From Vulcanimicrobiota bacterium (GTDB lineage Bacteria; Vulcanimicrobiota; Vulcanimicrobiia; Vulcanimicrobiales; Vulcanimicrobiaceae): 64,000 bases of DNA. Shown here piece by piece: positions 17,508-28,605 of this stretch (its first letter is position 1; each line of letters starts with the position of its first letter). Below the pieces are notes generated by a model, which was not told the DNA's origin, searched no databases, and was given only the letters and a program-made list of their open reading frames with translations. Position numbers and translations under genes: made by a program. The DNA is taken from the NCBI GenBank assembly GCA_003140855.1, contig PLLF01000065.1, forward strand, positions 1-64,000, written 5' to 3'.

Positions 17508-18286
17508 TCGCGCGCCAGCTCCGCGCGCAAGGCCTCGTAACGGCGCAGATCGGCATTCATCGCGAACAGCTGCGCTACGTACGGGCTCGCGGGCGCGCGC
17601 AGCACCTCTTCGGGCGTTGCGTACTGCACGAGTTTGCCTTCGCGCATGACCGCGATGCGATCGGCCAGGCGCAGCGCTTCCTCAACGTCGTGCGTCACGA
17701 ACAAGATCGTCGTCTGCAGCGTGCGCACGATCCGCAGCATTTCGTCTTGCAGAGATCTGCGCGCGATCGCGTCGACGGCGCCGAAGGGTTCGTCCATCAG
17801 CAGAACTTGCGGTTCGGCGGCGATCGCGCGGGCGACGCCTACGCGCTGCTGCTCGCCGCCGGAAAGCTCCCGGGGGGCGCGATTGCGGTAACGCTGCGGA
17901 TCGAGTCCGACGAGTTCGAGTAATTCGTCCACGCGCCGCGCTATGCGTTCGCGGTCCCAATGCAAAAGCTCCGGAACGATCGCAATGTTTTGCGCAACGG
18001 TCATGTGTGCGAAGAGTCCGACTGCTTGAATAACGTACCCGATGCTGCGGCGCAGCGCAGTCGGTTCGAAGGAGGCGACGTCGCGATCGCCGAGCGTTAC
18101 GGTACCGGCCGTTGGAATGACCAGCCGGTTGACGGTGCGCAGCAGCGTGCTTTTTCCGCAGCCCGACGGGCCCAGCAGTACTGTAAAACTTCCGGCGGGC
18201 ACCTGGAACGAAACGCCGTCAACAGCATTCCGGTCGGCTTGGGGATACCGTGCGGTGACCGAGTCAAAGCCAACGCTTACGCTAAT
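17504..18286 (-). CDS. osmoprotectant ABC transporter ATP-binding protein, non-canonical start
   Basis: This is an ABC ATPase with Walker A GPSGCGKST, Q-loop region, signature LSGGEQQRVGVARA, Walker B LLMDEPF and switch His in VTHDVEE. It lacks C-terminal CBS domains. The only standard start (GTG 18202) would remove the first strand and A-loop (VTARYPQAD, then VDGVSF), which are clearly encoded upstream in the same frame. Candidate starts there are ATT 18286-18284, which overlaps the TAG of the binding-protein gene, or CTG 18301. Either implies translational coupling. It energises the two flanking permeases. Confidence 0.85.
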   Translation of the reverse strand: MSVSVGFDSVTARYPQADRNAVDGVSFQVPAGSFTVLLGPSGCGKSTLLRTVNRLVIPTAGTVTLGDRDVASFEPTALRRSIGYVIQAVGLFAHMTVAQNIAIVPELLHWDRERIARRVDELLELVGLDPQRYRNRAPRELSGGEQQRVGVARAIAAEPQVLLMDEPFGAVDAIARRSLQDEMLRIVRTLQTTILFVTHDVEEALRLADRIAVMREGKLVQYATPEEVLRAPASPYVAQLFAMNADLRRYEALRAELARE

Positions 18287-19151
18287 AGATGAACTCCGCA
18301 GCGACTTCGCCCGGGTCGCGTTTGTTCAGATCTACTTCGACGTTGAGCCTGCGCAGCGCCGTGTCGGTGAGTACTCCGGAAACGCGATTGAGCGTCGCGA
18401 CGATCGGGCGGCGGCCGACGAAGAGTGAATCCAATCGTACGACCGGGACGATGTTGTACGGCGGCCAAAACCGGCGATCGTCCTCCAGTACGACGAAATT
18501 GTTCGCGGCAATCAGCGCATCCGTCGTGAAAGCTGTTGCCACGTCGGCATCGCCGCGTTTGAGCGCTTCGTATTGCAGGCCTATCTCGAACGTGCGCACG
18601 CTCTTGAACTTGAATCCACCGTAGAATTTCTGCAGGCCCGGCAGCGCGTCGGCGCGCGCCACGAATTCCGGTACGGCAGCCAGCCTGAGTTGCGGGGCCG
18701 CTTGCGCGCACTGCGAGAGCGTGCGGACGTTATATTTTTGCGCGACGGCGCGCGTTACGACCAAGCCTTGTGAATCGCTCCCAGGCGACGGGTTGAGGAT
18801 CGTCAGCCCAAACCGTTTCTCGTATTCACGCTTGACGGTTGCGAATAATTTCTTGGGATCGCGCATCGGCGGCATGTGCAGCACGTCGATCAACGCCGTT
18901 CCCGTATATTCCGGATACAATTGAATGTCGCCGCGCTGTATTGCGGCCATCGCAATCTGCGTGCTTCCTAAGTTCATGTGGCGGTCGATCCTAATCCCTC
19001 GCGTCTCCAGCGCGGCCGCGTAAACTTCGGCAACCGTAATGTTCTCGCTGAAATTCTTGGAACCGATCCGGAGCGCGCTAGTACGGCCGCATTGCGGCAG
19101 AACGAGTGCGGAACCGAAAAGCGCCATCGCGCGCGCGCGGGTCAGCTTCAT
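18282..19151 (-). CDS. osmoprotectant substrate-binding lipoprotein (OpuCC/OsmF type)
   Basis: This 289-aa periplasmic binding protein has a lipoprotein-like leader (LVLPQC, Cys about residue 21). The first mature segment is the family hallmark IGSKNFSEN, followed by YPEYTGTAL with the aromatic-cage region. It should capture quaternary amines such as glycine betaine or choline. It lies second in the operon, overlapping the first permease by 4 bp, which couples its translation to the transporter. Confidence 0.88.
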   Translation of the reverse strand: MKLTRARAMALFGSALVLPQCGRTSALRIGSKNFSENITVAEVYAAALETRGIRIDRHMNLGSTQIAMAAIQRGDIQLYPEYTGTALIDVLHMPPMRDPKKLFATVKREYEKRFGLTILNPSPGSDSQGLVVTRAVAQKYNVRTLSQCAQAAPQLRLAAVPEFVARADALPGLQKFYGGFKFKSVRTFEIGLQYEALKRGDADVATAFTTDALIAANNFVVLEDDRRFWPPYNIVPVVRLDSLFVGRRPIVATLNRVSGVLTDTALRRLNVEVDLNKRDPGEVAAEFIY

Positions 19152-19750
19152 GTCTTTACCTCCAGGCGGCGTTGCGTGAAAGCCAGTCCGAATTCGGCCG
19201 CCAGCGCGATCGCGGCGATCGTTCCCACGCCCAGCAGAAGCAGCTGCGGCTGATTGGCTTGCAAGCCCGTCGTTATATATTCACCGAGGCCGCCTGCACC
19301 GATGAACGCCGCCAGCACGGCGCTTGCGATCACTTCGGTCGTTGCCGTGCGCACGCCGGCGAACAGAACAGGAAACGCGAGCGGCCACTCTACGCGGCGC
19401 AAGATCTGCCCATCGGTCATTCCCAGGCCGCGCGCTGCATCGATCGCGGCGGCCGGCACGCTGCGAAAACCGAGATCGGTATTGATCGCGACCGGCGGGA
19501 TCACCAAGAGCGCGAGCGCGGCGAGCGCAGGCGCGAAACCGACTCCGAATAACGGAAGCATGAACGTAAGCACCGCCAAGCTTGGAACGACTCGCCCCAC
19601 GTTAGCGGCGATCAATACCGGCGCGCGCGCGCGCGGCACGTGCGATGCAAGCACGCCCAGCGGGATGCCTACGGTGCTGCCGGCTGCGAGCGCGGCAGCC
19701 GCCAGCTCGAGATAGGTTTGCACGTGCTGCCACAGATCGCCCCAGTTCAT
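19148..19750 (-). CDS. osmoprotectant ABC transporter permease (OpuCD type), operon head
   Basis: This 200-aa membrane protein is a paralogue of the distal permease, with the coupling loop AIDAARGLGMTDGQILRRVEWP and several hydrophobic helices. It is the promoter-proximal gene of the osmoprotectant operon. Its ATG occupies 19748-19750, within a CATG that could also start the divergent ppk frame. The real ppk start is probably 47 bp further on, so the shared promoter space is only about 46 bp. Confidence 0.87.
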   Translation of the reverse strand: MNWGDLWQHVQTYLELAAAALAAGSTVGIPLGVLASHVPRARAPVLIAANVGRVVPSLAVLTFMLPLFGVGFAPALAALALLVIPPVAINTDLGFRSVPAAAIDAARGLGMTDGQILRRVEWPLAFPVLFAGVRTATTEVIASAVLAAFIGAGGLGEYITTGLQANQPQLLLLGVGTIAAIALAAEFGLAFTQRRLEVKT

Positions 19751-19796
19751 GGCTTCCGAGTGTTTCCTCCCCGCACGGCGAATCCCACGTTTTCCA

Positions 19797-21905
<2,109 letters not shown>

Positions 21906-22022
21906 GGTCGAAGGGCGCCCCATCGTTTAATCGTTTCTTAATCGAACATTATGGAATCGTTTAGGCGATGAAAAGCTGCGACGGTAATCGTCGCGGCCAT
22001 TCTTCCATAAATAGGAGGACAC
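21906..22022 (+). promoter_or_regulatory. leader of TonB receptor with strong SD
   Basis: The 117-bp gap holds two TTAATCG direct repeats (about 21927-21943), a short hairpin (GCGACG-GTAAT-CGTCGC, 21978-21994) and a perfect AGGAGG (22013-22018) four bases before GTG 22023. The SD decides that start. No consensus promoter is obvious. Confidence 0.5.
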
Positions 22023-24923
22023 GTGAGTAAATATATCCGCATCCTGACCGCTACGGCATTGGCGCTGGGTCTCGTCGGGCCTTTGAGTATGGCGACGAGC
22101 TACGCCCAAACGCCGGCGGCGGCTCCAGCTGCCTCTACAACCGCCGGCACCGTCAACGGTGCAATACACGATTCATCGGGCGCGCCGGTCGCGAACGCGA
22201 CCGTCAGGATTACCGGCCCGTCCAACATGACGATCACGACGAACGCGCAAGGAAACTTTTCGTTCAGCAACGTTACGCCGGGGATCTACGCATTCGCGGC
22301 TACCAAGCCGGGGTACAACACTGCGACAGAATCGACCGTTGCCGTGCTCGCGGGCCAGACACAGACGCTGGCCGTTGTGATGAGCGCCATCACGTTCACG
22401 TCGCTGCGTACGATCGCCTCAGTGCGTTCCGTAGGGCATGGAACCTTCAATACGACGCCCGCTTCCGTTAGCGTCGTGACCTCGCAGGTCTTCCAGAACC
22501 AAGCGCAGCCGCAGGTCCGCGACGTGCTCAACGAGATCCCCGGCATCCAGATATCGCTCCCGGGCGGCTCAGCCAACGGCGCTGCGCCGGGGGCGATTAC
22601 GGTAGCGACGATCCGCGACGCCGCCTCGTACGAAACCGCCACCTTGATCGATGGGCACCCACTCTCCGTCGAAGACTACGGCGACTATGTCACGACCTTC
22701 CTGAACAGCTTCATGTTCAGCAACGTCGAGGTGATTAAGGGACCCGGCGCGACGGCGCCCGAAGTTAACAACGCGATCAACGGAACGGTAAACTTCCGCA
22801 CGAAGGACCCGACCTTGACGGCCACGCCCGACTACCAGTTCGGGTTCAACAACTTCGGCGGAACGTGGGCGAACTTCGGCATCGCGGACACGATCGGACG
22901 GCTCGGCTTCGTCGTCGACTTCGCGAATTTCAACGACCCGTCGGTGTTGAACGGAAGGAACGTACTCATAGACCCTTCCGGCTATTACCTCGGCCCGACG
23001 GCCACCTCCGATTCGCTATCGGGAACGGCGACGTATACGACCATCCCCAACACGGAGAGTTCCATCCAGACCGGCTATTCGCTGCTCGCCTGCTGCTACA
23101 CTATCCAGGGCTATCTCAACAGCACCTCGGAACTCATGAAGCTGCGCTACCACTTGTCTTCAGCAACGAACCTCACCGTGAGCTACCTCGGTGGACAGGC
23201 GTACAGCGACCAGACCAGCAATGTCGGCAACATCACGAACGCCACCTTCGCCCCCGGGGCCGGATACACGGGTTCACTCGCTCCTGGAGCATATCAGGTT
23301 GCCTATCTCTATCCTGCAAACGTGGAAACCAACAACGAGCCGATGTTCCAAGCTGAGTTCAGCTCGTCGATCGGCAACGATACGATCCTCGCGCGCTACT
23401 ACCACGCCTCGATTTACCGCGACGTCAATGCGAGTTCGGCTCCGGACGTCCTTGCCCCGTATAGGTTTAACCTTTACGGCACGTCCACCAATAATATCAA
23501 TACTTTCCCTTACCCCTACTATCCGGCGACCTACAACGGTGGTAGCACGACCGTCTTCAACCAAAATTATTACCGCCAGGTCGAAGCCGACCAGCTTGCC
23601 GGCTGGTCGTTCCAATACGATCATCCCTTTGCGACAGAAGACAACATCTCGCTTGCAATCGATCAGACGAATACGCAAGGCAAGGTCTATTCGTTGTTGC
23701 CGACGTACTCCAGCATTAGTTTGCCGCAAGGCTCCTCGCAGCTCTTCACGACCGTGCAGTTGCGTGCCGACCTGTTTTTGACTCCGAAGCTCGAGGCGAC
23801 GCTGGCGGATTACATGAACGTCTACCGCAGCACGTATCCGGCGAGCTGTCCATTCGCGTTCGGCTTCTCGAACTGCGCGCTCGACGGCAGCAACGTCACT
23901 TTCGCGACGACATCGACGAGTCATAACGACCCGCGCCTCGCACTCGAATTCCGACCCAATCCGAACATCGCGGTTCGCTTCGCGGCCGGCAGCGCGATCG
24001 CGCCGCCCTACCTCGGGTTGCTGAGCCAGATCTCGGCCCCGATAGCGTCGTACAATTCGACGACCGGCATCGCGACGATTACCAGGAACAGCGGGCAACT
24101 GAAGGCCGAGACCGCGTTCGGATACGATCTCGGCGCGGACTGGCGGCTGTTCGATCAGCAGACGATCGTCTCCGGCGACATCTACTTGAACAACCTCTTC
24201 AACCACTACTTCGGCCAATCGGTCAACAGCGGGACGATCTGTGGTACGCCGACTCCCTGCTCCGCTGGCGCCCCACCCGGCACACCCGTCTACTACGTGA
24301 CCAATACGAACATCAGCAACTTCCGCTTCGAAGGCGTCGAGCTTTCGATCAGCCGTCACCCCGTGACCGGCTTCGGCTACACGCTCTCGGGCGGCGTGCA
24401 GCGCGGTTACGTCTACAATCTCCCGCTGGGATTTTACTGTAGCCGCCCAGTCCCGTCGTGCATCAACAACCCCAACAAGTGGGATCAAAATCTGAACATC
24501 ATCGCAGGCCAGAACCTCAACGGCGAAGGTGCTGGGTCGGTTAGCTTCTATCCGTACTACGGGTTCAGCAGTACCGTGGGTTCACTCAACACGCGCGAGC
24601 CGTACTCCCAAGGGTACGGTGAACTCTCCTACGCGTTCCACGGTGGAGGCTACGTTTCGTTCGGCGACACCTACTACGGCAACAACAACTCCTTCAACCA
24701 GCGTCCGTTCATGATCGCGAACGCGACGGTACGGTTTCCGATCACCGGGGATATAGCACTTCAGGTTTCCGGGGAAAATCTGTTCAATACCCTCTCGGGG
24801 TACTTCCCGATCTACGGCGGCGGCCTGCCGATCTCGCTAGCCAACGGCGGCAGCGCCGCAACGACTGGCAACGTCTTTGGACCTGCGGTCTATACCATGG
24901 TCCTATCCAAGCGTCTGCCCTAG
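22023..24923 (+). CDS. TonB-dependent outer-membrane receptor with CarboxypepD-like N domain
   Basis: This 966-aa protein has a signal peptide (about 1-28), then a carboxypeptidase-regulatory-like beta-sandwich (about 37-120: GTVNGAIHDSSGAPVANATV). Next comes a plug domain (ASVSVVTSQVFQ, VRDVLNEIPGIQ, VEVIKGPGATAP, GTVNFRTKDP) and a long barrel ending in a short terminal strand (YTMVLSKRLP). It imports an unknown large ligand such as a siderophore or oligosaccharide with TonB energy. A degraded paralogue follows immediately. It is a single gene with its own terminator, and no TonB/ExbBD genes lie nearby. Confidence 0.9.
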   Translation: MSKYIRILTATALALGLVGPLSMATSYAQTPAAAPAASTTAGTVNGAIHDSSGAPVANATVRITGPSNMTITTNAQGNFSFSNVTPGIYAFAATKPGYNTATESTVAVLAGQTQTLAVVMSAITFTSLRTIASVRSVGHGTFNTTPASVSVVTSQVFQNQAQPQVRDVLNEIPGIQISLPGGSANGAAPGAITVATIRDAASYETATLIDGHPLSVEDYGDYVTTFLNSFMFSNVEVIKGPGATAPEVNNAINGTVNFRTKDPTLTATPDYQFGFNNFGGTWANFGIADTIGRLGFVVDFANFNDPSVLNGRNVLIDPSGYYLGPTATSDSLSGTATYTTIPNTESSIQTGYSLLACCYTIQGYLNSTSELMKLRYHLSSATNLTVSYLGGQAYSDQTSNVGNITNATFAPGAGYTGSLAPGAYQVAYLYPANVETNNEPMFQAEFSSSIGNDTILARYYHASIYRDVNASSAPDVLAPYRFNLYGTSTNNINTFPYPYYPATYNGGSTTVFNQNYYRQVEADQLAGWSFQYDHPFATEDNISLAIDQTNTQGKVYSLLPTYSSISLPQGSSQLFTTVQLRADLFLTPKLEATLADYMNVYRSTYPASCPFAFGFSNCALDGSNVTFATTSTSHNDPRLALEFRPNPNIAVRFAAGSAIAPPYLGLLSQISAPIASYNSTTGIATITRNSGQLKAETAFGYDLGADWRLFDQQTIVSGDIYLNNLFNHYFGQSVNSGTICGTPTPCSAGAPPGTPVYYVTNTNISNFRFEGVELSISRHPVTGFGYTLSGGVQRGYVYNLPLGFYCSRPVPSCINNPNKWDQNLNIIAGQNLNGEGAGSVSFYPYYGFSSTVGSLNTREPYSQGYGELSYAFHGGGYVSFGDTYYGNNNSFNQRPFMIANATVRFPITGDIALQVSGENLFNTLSGYFPIYGGGLPISLANGGSAATTGNVFGPAVYTMVLSKRLP

Positions 24924-24944
24924 ACGGAGCGGAACCATCAAAAC

Positions 24945-24980
24945 GCGGAGCGCCGGCGGGAACGGCGCTCCGCTTCTCTT
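24945..24980 (+). terminator. intrinsic terminator after TonB receptor gene
   Basis: An 11-bp perfect GC-rich stem (GCGGAGCGCCG / CGGCGCTCCGC) with a 7-nt loop is followed by TTCTCTT. The T tract is weak. It lies 21 bp past the receptor stop and directly before the pseudogene. Confidence 0.75.
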
Positions 24981-26060
24981 AGCGGCGTGACCTCGCAGAC
25001 GTTCGAGTACCGCGGCGAGTCGCAGGTAATGCACGTGCTCGACGTAGTGCCGGGCTTGCAGATAAGCGTTGCGGGCAACAGCGTCAACGCGGCTTCGCTG
25101 GCGGAATCAGCTTCGCGAACATTCGCGCCGCACGTTCGTACGAAACCTCGACGCTGATCGATGGCCACCCACTTTTTGTCGGCGATTACGGCGACTACGT
25201 CGCCAACTTCTTGAATAGCTTCATGTTCAAGGACGTTGAAACCGTCAAGGGTCCCGGAGCAACGGTTCCCCAGGTGAACTTTTGCGCTCGGCGGCACGGT
25301 CAACTTTCGCACGAAGGACCCGACGTATCTCCCGACCGGCGAGTTGCAAGTCGGCGCTGACAATCACGGCAGCACGATCCTGAATTTCGGATTTTCCGAT
25401 ACGGTCGGTCGTCTGGGCTACGTCGCGGCGTTCAGCTCGAACGTTTTGGAATCCGGCGTGAGCGGGGCGAGCGTTTTTATTTCGCCGCAAAGCCCGCAGC
25501 AGGCATCTTCAAGTAGAACAGCTCGACCGGAACGGCAGCGGGTTTCAATGACGTCTATCCGACGCCGATCGTCCCCGGCACGGTTTCCGGAGTCGAAAAC
25601 TCATACAACTTGGTGGCCTGCTGTCAAACCGTGAACAGCCTTTTTCAGAATGTCAGCGAGCTGCTCAAAATTGCGCTACCGGCTTTCGGGCGCAACGAAC
25701 GTTACCTTCACCTATTTAGGCGCGCAAACAACTGCCAATCAAGCCGCAAACACTGGCGATCACGCCGTCAACGTTTTCGATGAGCCCGTCGCAAGCCGCC
25801 GGCTACAGCGGCTCACCCGCGAACGGCAGCGTTTTGGACATCGGGTACGTCTGGACGCCCGAAACGGAGATCAACAACGAGCCGATCCTCGAAGGCGAAA
25901 TCCCCATCACGCTCAATCAGGACACCTTGTTGGCCCGGTACTACGCGGCGGGAATCCACCGGCTTATCTTTCAAGGCGCGATCGTCCACGTCACCGACGC
26001 TCATGATGCTCCGGGTGACCGGGCAGTATGCGGCAACGCAAGTAAATGTACTTGTCCCTA
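24981..26060 (+). pseudogene. TonB-dependent receptor relic with several frameshifts
   Basis: The region translates in pieces to a paralogue of the intact receptor just upstream: GVTSQTFEY, then SYETSTLIDGHPL and VKGPGATVPQ, then GGTVNFRTKDP, then VGRLGYVAAF, then LRYRLSGATN, and NNEPILEGEIPITLN. These blocks occupy different frames, with switches near 25097, 25277, 25515, 25670 and 25780, so at least four indels are needed. The signal peptide, the CarboxypepD domain and the C-terminal half of the barrel are absent. It cannot make a functional receptor. Confidence 0.88.
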
Positions 26061-26140
26061 GCACGATCAGAGTGTTTCTCACCAAATTCCTGGCAACGCA
26101 AACCCATAAGCAACCACAACTTTAGGTACCCGGTGTCGTG

Positions 26141-26602
26141 CTACGGAGTTCTGCGCAACTCTAAAACGGTTGCCCATTCGTGCGGCATCACCGGCTGCAC
26201 CGACAGGCGCGAACCTTTGCGCAACAATTCCATGCCGACCAGTCGCGGCTCGGCGCGCATGCGCGCCAGCGTGACCGGATGCGCGAATTCCTCAACGAAT
26301 GCGACGTCGACCATCTGCCACATGGGCTTAGCAGGCGTGCTGCGCGGATCGTAGTACTCGCCGCCTTTTTCGAACGCGGTAAAATCGGGATACGCCTCTT
26401 TTACGACTTTACAAATTCCCATGGCCGCGGGTTCGGCAATGCTCGAATGATAGAACAAGCCGAGATCGCCCAGGTGCATCTCGATCATGTTGTTGCGAGC
26501 TTGGAAATTGCGCACGCCGCTCCACGGCGTGGTGCCGTCGTTCTTGAGCTGCTCGAAGCTGAAGGCATGCGGTTCGGTCTTGAAAAGCCAGTATCGAGGC
26601 AC
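26141..26602 (-). CDS. EVE domain protein
   Basis: This 153-aa protein is nearly a bare EVE domain: YWLFKTEP, then WSGVRNFQARN, LGLFYHSS, then DPRSTPAKP and a C-terminal MPHEW. The aromatic pocket binds modified nucleobases in characterised EVE/YTH relatives. I chose GTG 26602, because the open frame upstream to 26944 is antisense to the cupin gene and not family-like. It overlaps nothing on its own strand. The start is 40 bp from the divergent cupin start. Confidence 0.88.
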   Translation of the reverse strand: MPRYWLFKTEPHAFSFEQLKNDGTTPWSGVRNFQARNNMIEMHLGDLGLFYHSSIAEPAAMGICKVVKEAYPDFTAFEKGGEYYDPRSTPAKPMWQMVDVAFVEEFAHPVTLARMRAEPRLVGMELLRKGSRLSVQPVMPHEWATVLELRRTP

Positions 26603-26642
26603 GCCGGAAGAATACGGTGCGTCGTTTGCGAAAACCCACGCG

Positions 26643-27137
26643 ATGGAAAAGACGACGCAAAAACGCGTGACGCGCGCGAACCGCAAGGGCTGGGATGGGG
26701 TCGAGGTCGAGGGATACCGCCCGGGCGCGGCCACCGGAGTCGAGCGCCACACGATCGTCGGCGGGCGCAAAGAGTCCGCGAGCGACCCTGGGCCCGGCAT
26801 CGAGGTACGATACTTCGAGTTAGCGCCGGGCGCCGTTTCGAGACTTGAAAAGCACGAGCACGAGCATTTCGTCATCGTAAAATGCGGACTCGGGCATGCG
26901 GTCATCGAGCAAGACGTTACGGAAATCGCCGCCAACGACGTCATCTACGTTGCGCCGCTGGAACTGCATCAGTTCGTCAATCGCGGTGAGGAGCCGTTCG
27001 GTTTTTACTGCATCGTCAATGCGGTGCGAGATTTTTCCCAAGAACCCAGCGCCGAAGACTTGGCGCGGCTCAATGCTTCGCCGGCCGGCAAGATCGCCAA
27101 ACCGTTTGCAGTCCCGCCGCCAGCGCGCAAGGATTAG
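26643..27137 (+). CDS. single-domain cupin protein
   Basis: This is 164 aa from ATG 26643. It has the two cupin motifs: HEHEHFVIVKCGLG (metal ligands HxH-x3-E-like) and NDVIYVAPLELHQFVN. Residues before 60 are a basic strand-rich segment. It is a likely metal-dependent small-molecule enzyme or binding protein; substrate unknown. The earlier ATG at 26487 is antisense to the EVE gene and rejected. It overlaps the convergent sulfurtransferase by 4 bp. Confidence 0.82.
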   Translation: MEKTTQKRVTRANRKGWDGVEVEGYRPGAATGVERHTIVGGRKESASDPGPGIEVRYFELAPGAVSRLEKHEHEHFVIVKCGLGHAVIEQDVTEIAANDVIYVAPLELHQFVNRGEEPFGFYCIVNAVRDFSQEPSAEDLARLNASPAGKIAKPFAVPPPARKD

Positions 27138-27973
27138 CCGGTAGCGACCGGCCGCGCCGGGTCGGCGATCCACTCACTCCACGAGCCCGGATAGAGGCGC
27201 GATCCTTCGAGGCCGGCGATCTCCATCGCGAGCAAATTGACGGCCGATGAAACGCCGGAGCCGCACTGGTGCACCAAGCGCTTTGGATGCACTCCCAGTT
27301 TTTCGTATTCGTCCCGCAATTGCGCCGGCGTTTTGAACATTCCGCGTTCGTCGAAATTTTGTTTGAACGGACGGTTGAGCGCTCCCGGAATATGCCCGGC
27401 AACGGGATCGATCGTTTCATTTTGGCCGGCGAAGCGATCGGCGGCGCGCGCGTCGAGCAACGTCAGCGTGTCGTCTGCCAGCGAGGCGTGGACGGCTCGT
27501 GCGTCAACGGTCATCTCGTGACGCGGTCGCGCTGCGATCGTTCCGTTTTGGGGGCGCGCCGGTTCCTGTGTGCTCACCGGCTTTCCGGCCGCGATCCACG
27601 CGGCAAAACCGCCGTCGAGAACTGCGACGGCATCGTGCCCGGCGTGCCGCGCCAGAAACCAGAATCGCGCCGCGAACATGTCCGCGCCCGCGTCATAGGC
27701 CACTACCTGCGTCGTCGGACCGACGCCGAGCTCGCGCAGGAACGCCGCGAATTGCGGGGGATCGGGCATCGGGTGACGGCCGTTCGTGCCGGTTTTTTCT
27801 CCGGCGAGCTCCGTTTCGACGTCAGCGAAAAATGCGCCGGGAATATGCGCCTGCGCGTACGCGCGACGGCCGGCGGTGAAGTCTTGCAGCGAGTGCCGGC
27901 AGTCGACGATTATCCAAGCGGGATCGTTCGCATGCGCGGCGAGCTTTTCGACCGAAACGATCGTGCGGTGCAC
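27134..27973 (-). CDS. sseA: two-rhodanese-domain sulfurtransferase (3-mercaptopyruvate type)
   Basis: This 279-aa protein has an inactive N-terminal rhodanese domain (VDCRHSLQD) and an active C-terminal one with catalytic Cys in HQCGSGVSS, close to the CGSGVT loop of mercaptopyruvate sulfurtransferases. It moves sulfane sulfur to acceptors. It is the last gene of a minus-strand run with a small membrane protein, BolA and monothiol glutaredoxin; the GTG start overlaps the Grx TAG by one base. The context points to sulfur/Fe-S housekeeping. Confidence 0.86.
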   Translation of the reverse strand: MHRTIVSVEKLAAHANDPAWIIVDCRHSLQDFTAGRRAYAQAHIPGAFFADVETELAGEKTGTNGRHPMPDPPQFAAFLRELGVGPTTQVVAYDAGADMFAARFWFLARHAGHDAVAVLDGGFAAWIAAGKPVSTQEPARPQNGTIAARPRHEMTVDARAVHASLADDTLTLLDARAADRFAGQNETIDPVAGHIPGALNRPFKQNFDERGMFKTPAQLRDEYEKLGVHPKRLVHQCGSGVSSAVNLLAMEIAGLEGSRLYPGSWSEWIADPARPVATG

Positions 27974-28323
27974 TACTGCAGGTTGATCGTGGTTTTCGGC
28001 TGGGCGGCTTCTCCGAATGTTTCTTGCAGAATGGTTTGCAGCTCGCCGTTTTCGGCCATCGGGCCCAAGATGTCGGTGTCCCCGTAAAACTTGCCGTTAA
28101 TGAAGACTTTCGGCAGCGTCGGCCAGTTGGTTAGCTCGGCAAGTTCTTCGCGCTTGCGCATGTCTTCCAGCACGTCCACGACTTCGAACGGGTAGCCGAA
28201 GCGATCGAAAAATTGGATCGTTTCCAGCGTGAACCCGCAGCGCGGCATCGTCTTGGTGCCTTTGCCGTAGACGAGAATCTTATTGTTGGCGATCTCGGAA
28301 TCGATTTGTTCGCGTGTGTTCAT
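27973..28323 (-). CDS. grxD: Grx4-type monothiol glutaredoxin
   Basis: This 116-aa protein has the CGFS-type site as PRCGFT (Cys about residue 29), the GSH-binding WPTLPKVFI and the GDTDIL turn. It should carry a glutathione-bridged [2Fe-2S] cluster, usually with BolA as partner. BolA is encoded immediately upstream, its TAA directly abutting this ATG (TAAATG), so the two are co-translated. The active-site Ser is Thr here, which still fits the monothiol class. Confidence 0.92.
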   Translation of the reverse strand: MNTREQIDSEIANNKILVYGKGTKTMPRCGFTLETIQFFDRFGYPFEVVDVLEDMRKREELAELTNWPTLPKVFINGKFYGDTDILGPMAENGELQTILQETFGEAAQPKTTINLQ

Positions 28324-28605
28324 TTATGTGTCATCCTGAGCTTGTCGAAGGACCCCTGAGCTTGTCGAAGGGCCATCCGGAAGTAGCGTTTTCAGTTCGA
28401 CCGCGTGAACGCGGCCGTCTTTTAGCGCGGGTTTTAACGCGCTGTATACGATTTGGTGCTGTTCGATCAGCGTTTTGCCGGCGAATCCGCCCGACCTAAC
28501 CGTAACGTTAAAGTGATCCATCGTGCCGGTGCGATCGACGATCTCGACGCGCGCGTCGGGCAGCTGGGATCGAATCAGCTCCGTGAGCGAGGCGTTGTCG
28601 ATCAT
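28324..28605 (-). CDS. bolA: BolA family protein with repeat-derived C-terminus
   Basis: This 93-aa protein has BolA signatures IEIVD-like VEIVDRTG, DHFNVTVRS, FAGKTLIEQHQIVYSAL and a C-terminal VHAVELKT. It binds Fe-S/Grx and modulates regulators or cluster transfer. The normal domain should end near LLP; the last roughly 16 residues (PSTSSGVLRQAQDDT) are encoded by two tandem copies of the dispersed repeat. So the repeat lengthened the protein without destroying it. It overlaps the small membrane protein by 4 bp and abuts grxD. Confidence 0.85.
   Translation of the reverse strand: MIDNASLTELIRSQLPDARVEIVDRTGTMDHFNVTVRSGGFAGKTLIEQHQIVYSALKPALKDGRVHAVELKTLLPDGPSTSSGVLRQAQDDT
28330..28371. 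repeat. two tandem copies of the CTGAGCTTGTCGAAGG repeat
   Basis: Two copies of CTGAGCTTGTCGAAGG sit head to tail at 28336-28351 and 28356-28371. The left copy is preceded by GTCATC. On the minus strand the translated frame gives the LRQAQDD tail of BolA. Confidence 0.85.

Noticed and set aside
23274-24488. 404-aa open frame antisense to the TonB receptor
   Set aside because: Arg-rich composition without domains; a shadow of the high-GC receptor gene.
26603-26944. N-terminal extension of the EVE protein
   Set aside because: Antisense to the cupin gene and absent from EVE proteins.
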